Part shown: positions 9,930 through 21,563 of the stretch, one piece after another
Position numbering within the stretch: the first letter of the stretch is position 1
How the letters are laid out: the number at the start of each line of letters is the position of its first letter
Assembly: GCA_030760725.1 (NCBI GenBank)
Contig: JASWHV010000011.1
Location: forward strand, 82,437,765-82,501,764
Reading direction: 5' to 3'
DNA: 64,000 nt
Source: Neostapfia colusana
Lineage: Eukaryota; Streptophyta; Magnoliopsida; Poales; Poaceae
Translations under genes and position numbers: made by a program
The notes under the pieces: generated by a model
Databases searched by the model: none
Seen by the model: only the letters and a program-made list of their open reading frames with translations
Told to the model about the DNA's origin: nothing

Positions 9930-10700
9930 CCGTTCAACTGTATACTCCTCCCGCTCGCGACCTAGTGCAGCCAAGACCTGCCGGACGCTCGTCTCGGCAA
10001 GCGCAAAGGCATCTGCCAGGGGCAATGGAGCAACAGAGGCCGGGGCAGTTCCCCCGACCTCCTCCGTCACCTCGTCCTCAAGAGGAGTCGATGCACCAGC
10101 GACCGAGACGAGACGCCGGTCAGGAGAAGCTGGCTCCGGGGCTCTGGCAGCCGGACCTGCCGGGCCCTCTTTAGCTTCTGGCTTCTTGACCTGTGGAGAA
10201 GGGCGAGCCGGGGAAGGCGGCGCTGGAATAAAGGCCGGGACGCCTGGTGCAGGGTCGACCTGCGCTGGCCTGGGGGCCGCGGCGGCCGTCTCGGCAGGAA
10301 GAGATGACGCCGCCGCGGAGTCCGGGCACACCGGAACAGGAGAACCTCGCGCTGGCTTGGGGGCCGCGGCAGTTGTCCCGGGTTCCGAGCGCAACGCCAC
10401 AGACTCCCCGCCAGTCGGGGATGGCCGGGAAGCGCGGACACTCCAGCGGGCTCTGAACCCCGACTTCCGAGCCGGGGTAGGACTCCCAGAGCCCGCTGCC
10501 ATCACTGACGGCCGCTCCGCAGTCGCTTGAACTGGCGGAGCAGGGGATGCCCCAGAAGCTCCCTTCAACGCATCAGCCCGGGGCCTCTTTGAGTCGCCAC
10601 CGGAAGGAGTGCCAGGCACCCCAGATCCCCGACTTGGCACAGACGCCGCCGCTGGAGGAGATCGAGCGCGCTTCTTCTCTGGTGGCGGGTTGGAGGCCAT
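9930..10700 (-). pseudogene. Antisense gene of element A: N-terminal domain deleted, 3' end truncated
   Basis: ATG at 10698-10700 starts MASNPPP, like copy B, but the frame passes after a few residues to the Pro/Ala/Ser-rich middle (GGDSKRPRAD), so about 370 residues with the hydrophobic conserved domain of copy B are missing in frame. The intron is also absent; the deletion removes it together with about 28 nt of exon 2. The frame reaches the start of the coiled-coil part (ALGREREE) and then runs into LTR A1 at 9929, ending at a stop near 9822 inside the LTR. The open frame suggests the deletions were tolerated or recent; function is unknown. Confidence 0.65.
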
Positions 10701-11190
10701 GACGAGGGAGGACTCAAGGGCAAGAGGGCAAAGGCACAAGAGTCCAGGAAGAAACGCTGGGAAGTGCGAAGGGAAGCCGCAATGCGGGTAAGATCCCCTC
10801 TAAAACCTTCCCAGGTGCAGTTCCAGGCGATTCAGAACTCTTCGAATACCGCGCATCGGCAACCGCTTCGGCTCCTAGACCGAGCGCCGATGACAGGTGG
10901 ACCCAAGCCGCCCGACTGAAGCGGTGGGTCAAGGAGTCAGTCTCCTAAGAAGACAAGCCGGCAAGGCACTTCGGCGGTTCCCGAAGAAAGCGCCGCAACG
11001 TGCAGAAGTGGCAGTATTGGGAACCACCGCAGTAAAGGCAACCATCAAGTGGGCGCACGCTCCCACGATCCCGCGACCGTTCGTGCTCCGGCAGCGGTCA
11101 ATGCGGGACTTAGAGAAAGTGCGCGGAACAGAAGAGACGGAGGTCCCACCTCGGGCTCGCTATCTCCCCCGAGATGGGCCCGGGGGCCAC
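10701..11190. other. Upstream region of the antisense gene and polypurine tract of element A
   Basis: No gene is seen. It matches 8415-8807 and 48704-49207. A TATA-like TTTTAGAGG lies on the minus strand near 10800. Confidence 0.55.
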
Positions 11191-12267
11191 TGTCGGTACC
11201 CGCGATATGGGGTACCCCCGCACATAGGGGGAAAATGCCTAAGGAACTCGCCCTTCTCCGCAGGGAGAGCTCCGAAGGCGCCACGCGTCTGGTGGGGCCG
11301 GACCTCCCTCTCCTCAGAGGAGAGCTCTGGGCCCGCCACGTGGCATACAGAAGCCGGACCTCCCCCTCCGCGGGGAGAGGTCCGAAGGTGCCACGTATCC
11401 GGCGGGGCCGGACCTCCCTCTCCTCAGAGAGGAGCTCCGGGCCCGCCATGTGGCCAACAGAAGCCGAACCTCCCCCTCCGCGGGGAGAGGTCCGAAGGCT
11501 CCACGTGTCCCGCGGGGCCGGACCCCCCCTCTCCTCTGAGGGGGGCTCCGGGCCCGCCACGTGGCCAGCAGAATGGCGCTGCCTGCCCCCGAGCGATAGG
11601 CAGCGGGCGTAAAGACGCCCCATACCTTGCCCGTACAAGGTATTCAAGGCCCGCGTCTTCCCAAGACGCGGAGCACGCCTCTGTCAGGTGCCGTTGCGCC
11701 CAGTCGCATCACAGACTGGCGCGCGGTGTCAGAGCCTGCCAGCCAATAAACGCAGCGACAAGACATCCCATGCCGCCTCCGCCGTCATCATCCACTACCA
11801 CTAGCATGCGGCATGGGCAGGGCTGCAAGACGAAAACTCAGAAGCCTTCGCCAGAGACAACTACTGGCATAACTGCAGATACGGTAGATAACAGTCAATC
11901 TCCCCGGGACCACCTGTCGGGTACCGGGCCCCCCTTGTAAGCCACCCGAGTCTTGGACTATAAAAGACTCGGGTAAGCGACGTTAGCAAGGGTTCGCACT
12001 TTAGCCATTCACCCCCAAGCTGTAACTCATCCTCAAGCTCAGGACTCCGGTTCTGAGCAGCAAGCAAAACAGCGAGCTTCATAGCTCGCCGTGGACGTAG
12101 GGTTTTACGCTCCGGCGGCCTGAATCACGTAAAACTCGCCGTGTCAAGCTCTTACTAACTCGTCCATACGCTCAAGCTCTCCACAAGGGACTAGCCCCAC
12201 CGAAAAAAGAACCTCTGCGGGCTGCCCAGTGCAGGCCCGGGGGAAGTGTCGACCGAACACTTCGACA
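11191..12267 (+). mobile_element. Tat-family LTR A2 (1077 bp)
   Basis: It starts TGTCGGTACC and ends CACTTCGACA at 12267, abutting the satellite array. The TATA box is TATAAAAG at 11959-11966 and the G-box array is at about 11260-11570. The right flank is GTCGG (satellite); no matching 5-bp duplication exists at the left end of A1 (GCCAC), so the A1-A2 pair is not a simple insertion. Confidence 0.85.
11260..11570 (+). promoter_or_regulatory. G-box tandem array in U3 of LTR A2
   Basis: About six units of roughly 55 bp, with CCACGTGGC near 11337 and 11560, CCACGTGTCC near 11503, and degenerate cores (CCACGCGTC, CCACGTATC, CCATGTGGC) in the others. Confidence 0.6.
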
Positions 12268-15200
12268 GTCGGCAAAACTCACTAACTCGGGTCCCGAGTG
12301 GCTGGACGGGACCTTGACGGAATACACGTTCGGATAGTGCACCTAAATGGTTTTGCATGCGCGGATGGCTGTTCGGGTCAAAAACTGGAAAGTTGGTAAA
12401 ACTCACAAACTGGGGTCCCGTGCGTCTGGATGGGACCTTGATGGAATACACGTTCGGACAGTGCAACTTGATGGCTTTGCATGCTCGGATGGCCATCTGG
12501 GTTGAAATTGGGAAAGTAGGGAATGCCAGGAAAACTCACAGACTCGGGTCCCAGACGAACGGACAGGACCTTGATGGAATATAAGTTCAGACGGTGCAAC
12601 TTAATGGTTTTGCATGCATGGATGGACATCGGGGTCAAAATTGGGAAATTCGAGAAATTCTGTAAAACTCACAAACTCGGGTCCCGGGCGGTCAGACGGA
12701 ACCTTGACAGAATACACGTCCGGATGGTGCAATTTGATGGTTTTGCATGCGCGGATGGCCATCTGGGTCAAAATTGAGAAAGTCGGGAAAGTTTGTAAAA
12801 CTCACGAACTCGGGTCCCGGGCGCTCGGACGGAACCTTCACAGAGTACGCATCCGCACGGTGCAACTTGATGGTTTTCATGCGCGGATGGCCATCAGGGT
12901 CAAAATCGAGAAAGTCATAAAAGTCGGTAAAACTTACGAACTCTGGTCCCGGGCGGCCGGACGGAACCTTGATGGAATACACGTCCGGATAGTGCAACTT
13001 GATGGTTTTGCATGCGCAGATGTCCATCTGGGTCAAAACCGAGAAAGTTGGAAAACTCTGTAAAACTCACAAACTTGGATCCCGGGCGACCGGACAGTGC
13101 CTTGACGGAATTTACCTACGGACGGTGCAACTTGATGGTTTCGCATTCATAGATGGCCATCCGGGTCGAAATTGGGAAATTCGATAAAGTCTGTAAAACT
13201 CATGAGCTCGGGTCCCTGGCGGCGGGACGGAACCTTGATGGATTACACGTCCGGACGGTGCAACTTGATGGTTTTGCATGCGCGATGGCCATCTGGGTCA
13301 AAAACGATAAGGTCGGGAAAGTCGGCAAAACTCACTAACTCGGGTCCCGAGCGGCTCGACGGGACCTTGACGGAGTACACGTTCAGATGGTGCAACTAAA
13401 TGGTTTGCATGCGCGGATGGCCATCCGGGTCAAAATTTGGAAAGTCGGTAAAACTCACAAACTAGGGTTCCGTGCGACTGGACGGGAGCTTGACGGAATA
13501 CACGTTCGGACCGTGCAACTTGATGGTTTTGCATGCTCGGACGGCCATCTTGATTGAAATTGGGAAAGTAGGGAAAATTGGGAAAACTCACGCACTCGGG
13601 TCCCGGGCGGCTGGATAGGATCTTGACAGAATATACGTTCGGATGGTGCAACTTGATGGTTTTGCATGCATGGATAGCCATTGGGGTAAAAATTACAAAA
13701 TTCTAGAAAGTCGGTAAAACTCACGAACTCGAGTCCCGGGCGGCCGGAAGGAACCTTGACGGAATACATGTCCGGACGGTGCAACTTGATGGTTTTGCAT
13801 GCATGGATGCCCATCTGGGTCAAAATCAGGAAAGTCGGGAAAGTCTGTAAAACTCACGAACTCAGGTTCCTGGTGGCCGGACGGAACTTTGACGGAATAC
13901 ACGTCTGGACGGTGCAACTTGATAGTTTTGCATGCGCGGATGGCCATCAGGGTCAAAATAAAGAATGTCGGGGAAGTCGGTAAAACTCACGAACTCGGAT
14001 CCTGGGCGGCCGGACGGAACCTTGATGGAATACACGTGGGGACGGTGCAACTTGATGGTTTTGCATGCACGGATGTCCATCTGGGTCATAACTAAAAAAT
14101 TCGGGAAACTCTATAAAATTCACAAAATTGGATCCCGGGCGGCCGGACAGGACCTTGACGGAATTGACATCCGAACGGTGCAACTTGATGGTTTTGCATG
14201 CATGGAAGGCCATCGGAGTAAAAATCAGGAAATTTGAGAAAGTTTGTAAAACTCACGAACTCGGGTCCCGGGCGGGAGAACCTTGACGGAATACACGTCC
14301 GGATGGTGCAACTTGATGTCTTTGCATGCGCGAAAGGCCATCTTGGTCGAAATTTGGAAAGTCAAGAAAACTCATGAACTCGGGTCCTAGGACGCCAGAC
14401 TGGACCTTGACGGAATACACGTACGGACGGTGCAACTTGATGGTTTTGCATGCGAGGATGTCCATCTGGTTCAAAAATGAGAAAGTAGGGAAACTCTGTA
14501 AAACTCACAAACATGGATCCCGGGCGGCTGGACAGGACCTTGACTGAATTTACGTTCGGACGGTGCAACTTAATGGTTTTGTATGCATAGATGGCCATCT
14601 GGGTCAAAATTGGGAAATTTGATAAAGTCTGTAAAACTCACAAACTCGGGTCCCGGGCGGCCGGACGGAACCTTGATGGAATACACGTCCGGATGGTGCA
14701 ACTTGATGGTTTTGCATGCGCGGATGGCCATCTGGGTCAAAAATGAGAAGGTCGGGAAAGTCGGCAAAACTCACTAACTAGGGTCCCGAGCGGCTGGACG
14801 GGACCTTGACGGAGTACACGTTCGGATGGTGCAACTAAATGGTTTGCATGCGCGGATGGCCATCCGGGTTGAAATCTGGAAAGTCGGTAAAACTCACAAA
14901 CTAGGGTTCCGTGCGACTGGACGGGAGCTTGAAGGAATACACGTTCGGACAACGCAACTTGATGGTTCTGCATGCTCGGACGGCCATCTGGGTTGAAATT
15001 GGGAGAGTAGGGAAAGTCGGGAAAACTCACGAACTCGGGTCCCGGGTGTCTGGACAGGACCTTGACGGAATATGCGTTCGTACGGTGCAACTTGATGGTT
15101 TTGCATGCATGGATGACCATCGGGGTCAAAATTGCAAAATTCTAGAAAGTCGGTAAAACTCACGAGCTTGAGTCCCGGGCGGCCGGACGGAATCTTGACG

Positions 15201-18082
15201 GAATATATGTCCGGATGGTGCAACTTGATGGTTTTGCATGCACGGATGACCATCTGGGTCAAAATCGGGAAAGTCGGGAAAGTCTGTAAAACTCACGAAC
15301 TCAGGTCCCGGGTGTCTCGACGGAACCTTGACGGAATACACATCCGGACGGTGCAACTTGATGGTTTTGCATGCGCGGATGGCCATAAGGGTCAAAATAA
15401 AGAAAGTCGGGAAAGTCGGTAAAACTCACGAACTCGGGTCCCGGGCGACTGGACGGAACCTTGACAATTACACGTCCGGACGGTGCAACTTGATGGTTTT
15501 GCATGCGCGGATGTCCATCTGGGTCATAACTAAGAAAGTGGGGAACTCTGTAAAACTCACAAACTTGGATCCTTGGCGGCCGGACAGGACCTTGACGGAA
15601 TTTACATCCGGACAGTGCAACTTGATGGTTTTGCATGCATAGATGGCCATCCGGGTCAAAACTGGGAAATTTGAGAAAGTCTGTAAAACTCACGAACTCG
15701 GATCCCGGGCGGCCGGACGGAACCTTGATGGAATACACGTCCGAACGGTGCAACTTGATGGTTTTGCATGCGCGGATGGCTCTCTGGGTCAAAATCGGGA
15801 AAGTCGGGACAGTCTGTAAAACTCACAAACTCGGGTCCTGCGTCATCATACGGAACCTTGTTGGAATACACGTCCAGACGGTGCAACTTGATGGTTTTGC
15901 ATGCGCGGAAGGCCATCTAGGCCAAAATTTGAAAAGTCAAGAAAACTCATGAACTCGGGTCCTCGGACGCCGGACTGGACCTTGCTGAAATACACGTTCG
16001 GATGGTGCAACTAGAAGGTTTTGCATGTGCGAATGGCTATCTGGGTCAAAATCTGGAAAGTCGGGATAGTCGACAAAACTTACTAACTCCCAAGCGGCTG
16101 GACGGGACCTTGACGGAGTACACGTTCGGATGGTGCAACTAAATGGTTTGCATGCACGGATAGAAATCCGGGTCAAAATCTGGAAAGTTGGTAAAACTCA
16201 CAAACTAGGGTCCCAGGCGACTGGACGGGAGCTTGACGGAATACATGTTTGGACAGTGCAACTTGATGGTTTTGCATGCTCGGATGGCTATCTGGGTTGA
16301 AATTGGGAAAGTAGGGAAAGTCCTGAAAACTCACGAACTCGGGTCCCTAGCGGTCTGACAGGACCTTGATGAAATATACATTCGGACGGTGCAACTTAAT
16401 AGTTTTGCATGCATGGATGGCCATCGGGGTCAAAATTGCGAAATTCGAGAAAGTCCGTAAAACTAATGAATTCGAGTCTCAGGCTGCCGAACAGAACCTT
16501 GATGGAATACACATACGGACGGTGCAACTTGATGGTTTTGCATTCGCAGATGTCCATCCGGGTCATAACTAAGAAAGTTGGGAAACTCTGTAAAACTCAC
16601 AAACTTGGATCCTGTGCGTCCGGACAGGACCTTGACGGAATATACGTTTCGACGGTGCAACTTGATGGTTTTGCATGCATAGATGGCCATCCGGGTCAAA
16701 ACTGGGAAATTCGGGAAAGTCTGTAAAACTCACGAACTTGGGTCCTGGCCGGCCGGATGGAACCTTGATGGAATACACGTCCGAACGGTGCAATTTGATG
16801 GTTTTTGCATGCGCGGATGGCTCTCTGGGTCAAAATCGAGAAAGTCAGGAAAGTCTGTAAAACTCACGAACTCGAGTCCCGGGCCGCCGAATAGAACCTC
16901 GATGGAATACACGTCCACACAGTGCAACTTGATGGTTTTGCATGCGCGGATATCCATCTGGGTCAAAATCGACAAAGTCGGGAAACTCTGTAAAACTCAC
17001 AAAGTTGGATCCCAGTTGGCCGGAAAGGACCTTGATGGAATATACGTTCTGATGGTGCAACTTGATGGTTTTGCATGAGCGGATGGCCTTCGGGGTAAAA
17101 ATTGGGAAATTTGAGAGAGTCGGTAAAACTCACGAAGTCGGGTCCTGGGCGGCCGGACGAAACATTGATAGAATACACCTCCGGACAGTGCAACTTGATG
17201 GTTTTGCATGCGCGGAAGAACATCTAAGTCGAAATTTGGAAAGTCAAGAAAACTCATGAACTCGGGTCCTGGGACGCTGGACTGAACCTTGCCGGAATAC
17301 ACGTTCGGTTGGTGCAACTGGAAGGTTTTGCAAGCGTGGATGCTATCAGGGTCAAAATCCGGAAAGTTGTTATAGTCGGCAAAACTCACTAACTCGGGTC
17401 CCGAGCGGCTGGACGGGACCTTGACGGAATACACGTTCGGATAGTGCACCTAAATGGTTTTGCATGCGCGGATGGCTGTTCGGGTCGAAAACTGGAAAGT
17501 TGGTAAAACTCACAAACTTGGGTCCCGTGCGTCTGGATGGGACCTTGACGGAATACACGTTCGGACAGTGCAACTTGATGGCTTTGCATGCTCGGATGGC
17601 CATCTGGGTTGAAACTGGGAAAGTAGGGATGCCAGGAAAACTCACAGACTCGGGTCCCGGACGGACGGACAGGACCTTGACGGAATATAAGTTCAGACGG
17701 TGCAACTTAATGGTTTTGCATGCATGGATGGACATCGGGATCAAAATTGGGAAATTCGAGAAATTCTGTAAAACTCACGAACTCGGGTCCCGGGCGGTCG
17801 GACGGAACCTTGACAGAATACACGTCCGGATGGTGCAACTTGATGGTTTTGCATGCGCGGATAGCCATCTGGGTCAAAATCGAGAAAGTCGGGAAAGTTT
17901 GTAAAACTCACGAACTCGGGTCCCGGGCGCTCGGACGGAACCTTCACAGAGTACACATCCGCATGGTGCAACTTGATGGTTTTCATGCGCGGATGGCCAT
18001 CAGGGTCAAAATTGAGAAACTTAGAAAAGTCGGTAAAACTTACGAACTCTGGTCCCGGGCGGCCGGACGGAACCTTGATGGA
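12268..18082. repeat. 133-bp satellite array, left part
   Basis: Monomers recur every 131-134 bp. Each carries GTAAAACTCAC, GGGTCCCGGGCGGCCGGAC, CCTTGACGGAATACACG, GCAACTTGATGGTTTTGCAT and GGGTCAAAAT blocks in fixed order. About 44 monomers lie here. Individual monomers differ at many positions, but specific variants recur at multi-kilobase distance. No coding gene is supported: long frames occur on both strands only because the monomer has few stops. Confidence 0.9.
18078..18082. other. Left target-site duplication of element E (ATGGA)
   Basis: ATGGA precedes TGTCACAC at 18083 and is repeated at 30775-30779. Joining the flanks recreates an uninterrupted satellite monomer (CTTGATGGAATACACG). 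Confidence 0.9.
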
Positions 18083-21000
18083 TGTCACACCCGGTTTTTC
18101 CGAAGAACAACCAAGTGAATATCACATGTATGCCAGGATCATTTTCTCATACATGTGATGACAAATAGTGAAGCATCATTTATTACAAGCCAGGTGTCGA
18201 ATATAAGTAAGTCTTACATAGTAAATGTCTCGATGGACAATAATAAGTTCATCACAAGTAAATAAACTAGCAGCGGAATATTATTCTTTAGGGCTCCATC
18301 ACAGGCGTTGCCCGGGGGTCTCCATGAACCTAGAAACCTTTCTCGGGTCCAAAGTCTTGGTTATTATACACCACCTCATTGTCTTGACCTGAGCAGCAAT
18401 ATAAACCAACAAATATGCAAGGTTGAGTACCAAGGGTACTCAGCAAGTGTGGGAAAATTATATCATGCATGGCTAGAACAAGGAGAGGTTGAACTCATGG
18501 TTAAAGCACTATGCAATTAATACCTATCACCTTAGCTTGTTAAACACCTACATTACTACACAGGTGAAATGGTTCCAATCTCCCATCCCATCATCATAAT
18601 CCAATAACCATAACATCATTTCCAATGTTAAGCTCCCCGCTTAACTTCCGAAACCATCAATCCTTTAATCATGAATAAGTCCAAGCCGCTCTTGACCGTG
18701 AGCACGGCTGTCATGACAGTTTTGACTCTGCAGAGTTTGTACCACTGTACCCACATGTAGTGATTTGAGCCCCCGTTGCCGGGTGGACTAAAAGAACCTC
18801 CATTATGCCAGTGGCTACGAACCACATTCACACTTCCCAGGTGTGTAGCCAGGAGATCACTACGAAGCCTTTACAAAGGGATTCCCGACGAGCGTGGGCC
18901 CACTGAGGTTTCACCCCTAACAGCATACAAGAGGCTCCAACCCCGCTGCAGTGGCCCTCTCTTGAGCCTTGCGGTTCATATGATAGTCCAGCTGACACCT
19001 ACTCCCCGCACCATCCAACACACCCATACTACGCCGGGGATACACCTAATTAATTGGCCAAGCTGCCCCATCTCAGCATGTGGTTGGCACTGTAAAGCCA
19101 GGTTACATGCTCCATGAAGCGGTGCTTAGGATCCAGGCAAGTACTAAACACAAACCCAAGTCTCGTGCACCCAGCACACAACCAAAACATCCAACTTGCC
19201 TTGATCCCTACCTCTACATAACTCACAATAGCTCATTCAAGAGTATAGTATAATAAACTGATGATCTCATATCCCAAATATCCCATTCTAAGCATGGCTA
19301 AGCATATGCATGTAAATAAATGACATGACAAAATAAATCTCAACCCAAGCTACAAGGAAACAAGGTAATACAATTCTAGGGAAACTTTCTAGCATGGGTT
19401 TCATATTTCATTTGACAATGCAAATAATTCTATCTACACATCCTAGCATAGGATCAAAGTGGTCAAGGACACTTGCCTCCTTCTTGCTGCTCTTGAAATG
19501 GGTAGTCCTGGTCTTGGAAAGGAATAACTTGCTCTTGAGCAGGTTCTACATCACACCATCACACATAGCAAAAGAAAAACAACAATCCATAAGACATAGT
19601 TCACACTTCCACTTCATACAAACCACACATTCATATTTATGAAATTCATTCACCATTATATGTGTTGTGGTTACTCTATGTGTGTTGATCTGTGGCTTGC
19701 ATACACTTTTATTTATATGTATATGATTCCTACTTTGGTGTTCATATTTATACTTACATACTATATATATATATATATATGTGTGTTTCAAATTTAAATA
19801 AATTCGTTATATTAAACTACTACACCTTTTCACTACCAAGTATGTATGAAAATATTTTTCTTCTCCATATGTGCCTTCAGAATTTCTACCAACGCTAAAC
19901 TGAATTCTTTGGATTTTAGAAACTCCATTTATCATTTACTAGTTTCTATATTTTCAGATTTATTTTCCTATGCATAAATGTGTATTTTATTATGAAATTA
20001 GTAATACACATCATCTAAACAGAATAGGTTCTGGTCCTAAATAATTTAATAACATATTTTGACCTTTTCCTCTGATGTAAACTATTTCACAATTATTTTC
20101 CCTATTTTCTATAACTATTCTTTACTTAAAAATGTGTTCCTAAATGTGAATAATAAATTAACCAGATTCAATTCAGTCTAAAATATGCTTTTATCTCACT
20201 CCAAAATTTTCTAAACACTGAGAAAATCTTTAACTTAATTTTGAGAATTATGTTTGTCCCACTTTTTAATTTTTAAACACTAGTTACATATTCAATTTTC
20301 TAAATTAAATACTAAACAGGGCTAAAATAATGAACTCACCCCATTACAGGGTCTATAATATTATTTTCATAATTTCTAGGGGTCTAGCTACACTTATCAG
20401 AGGTGTTTTTCCTAATTTTTATTAAGTCCAGGGGCTAAAACTGATTTTTAAATGAATTTACATGATTTTTTGGAGTTCCAGGGGCTAGATCAGAAGTTTC
20501 CGGGGCTAGCTCTTAATTCCCGAGAACCCCAGGGGGTAGCACGTAAGAATTCTAGTCTTTATAACGTGGGGCTGACGTGGACCGTCCGATTTTAAACCGA
20601 CGGCCGAGATTATAACATCGAACCGGTACGCGGGGTTTTAAAGTCTACCGTGCGATTTAAAATAAACGGCGCACAAGCGGCCACGTCGCTCTGATCGAGC
20701 GCGGGCGGCGCTGCCGGCGGCGCACGGCGGCGGGAAGCGGCGATCTCGCCGGAAACTTTCGGATCCTCGAGAATTCTGCCTAGAACTGTGATCTTATGGC
20801 ATAGATCGGTAGAGGGAGGTCGGGGATCTCACCTCGAGGGTTTTCTTGAGCTTGGAGGTCCTGGGAGGTGATCGGCGGCGAGGTCCGAGGCAAAACCACG
20901 GCGAAGCTCGTCAGCGCTGTGTTTACACCGCAAGTCACCGAGTTTTCTGCACCTGCAAGGTTCCCCGGAGGCGGTGGATCAAGACCAGCGAGTTAGATCG

Positions 21001-21518
21001 GAGTTTCCGAGCTTAGATCGGCCAGAATTCACCGGAGAAGTCTCGGTTCTCACCGGAGTAAAAATCGGCGATCGCGTGGAAAAAACAGAACGGGGCCGGG
21101 GGTTTTATAGACGGGGGAGGGCGGCGAGGTGGTTTAGATCATGTCCGTATCCTCCTCGAGCGAAATTCGGCTGTGATCCGCAGCAGTTCCGATCGGTTTG
21201 GATTCGGTGAGAAAAAGTCCGGCGCGGCGCGAGGTTGAAGACGAAGCCCGGGTGGGTCCCTCCTGTCAGCATGAGAAAGCGCGGGCGCGCGGCTGCGGGC
21301 TGGCGCGGGGTAAGTTGGGCCGGCTGGTGGGTTTCGGCACACTGGCCGGTTTTTTTTCTGTTTTCTCTTTTTCTTTTTCCATTTCTTTTCTGATTTGAGT
21401 TTAATTTGAATTCCAGTTTGAATTTGAATTTTTGCAAAACATGCAACACGTCCAAAATTTTTTAAATTCCCCTCTTAACATGATTTAGTGTTTTGAATCA
21501 AAATTTTGGGGTGTTACA
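18083..21518 (-). mobile_element. 3' LTR of element E (3436 bp)
   Basis: In plus coordinates it begins TGTCACACCCGG and ends GGTGTTACA. It is nearly identical to 27333-30774. The TATA box is at 21102-21109, so U3 is only about 400 bp and R plus U5 about 3 kb. Short ORFs inside, and an AT microsatellite near 19761, are not genes. Confidence 0.9.
21102..21109 (-). promoter_or_regulatory. TATA box of the element E 3' LTR
   Basis: TATAAAAC on the minus strand after a GC-rich stretch, at the same place as TATAAAAA in the other LTR. Confidence 0.55.
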
Positions 21519-21536
21519 GCTCTACCCCCCTTAAAA
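21519..21536 (-). other. Polypurine tract of element E
   Basis: The minus strand reads TTTTAAGGGGGGTAGAGC immediately before the 3' LTR. This is the expected place and composition for plus-strand priming. Confidence 0.8.
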
Positions 21537-21563
21537 GAAATCTCGTCCTCGAGATTGGTGTTT

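Larger units (their letters stand above)
9930..11190 (+). mobile_element. Element A internal remnant, only the 3' end of a Tat element
   Basis: Between LTRs A1 and A2 there is only a truncated antisense gene (minus strand) and its upstream region, ending in the polypurine-like tract GAGATGGGCCCGGGGG before 11191. The primer site and all gag-pol are absent. Because LTR A1 is itself preceded by another 3' internal fragment, the row A'-LTR-A-LTR looks like a product of unequal recombination rather than a single insertion. Confidence 0.7.

Noticed and set aside
10400..10460. Intronless antisense gene in element A as proof of reverse transcription from spliced RNA
   Set aside because: The junction is not the splice junction: about 28 nt of exon 2 are also missing, so a genomic deletion explains it equally well.
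8808..12267. A1-A2 as one complete LTR element
   Set aside because: There is no primer site after A1, no target duplication, and A1 is preceded by the 3' interior of another copy.
12300..18070. Dozens of ORFs of 60-160 codons on both strands in the satellite
   Set aside because: They follow the 133-bp monomer, overlap on opposite strands and have no domain. They are by-products of a stop-poor repeat.
19394..19642. 82-codon ORF identical in both E LTRs (also 28643-28891) as a gene
   Set aside because: It is on the strand opposite to the element and identical only because the LTRs are copies. There is no recognisable domain.
19761..19780. AT dinucleotide run (also 29011-29033) as a functional element
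   Set aside because: Simple microsatellite, differing by a few units between the two LTRs.
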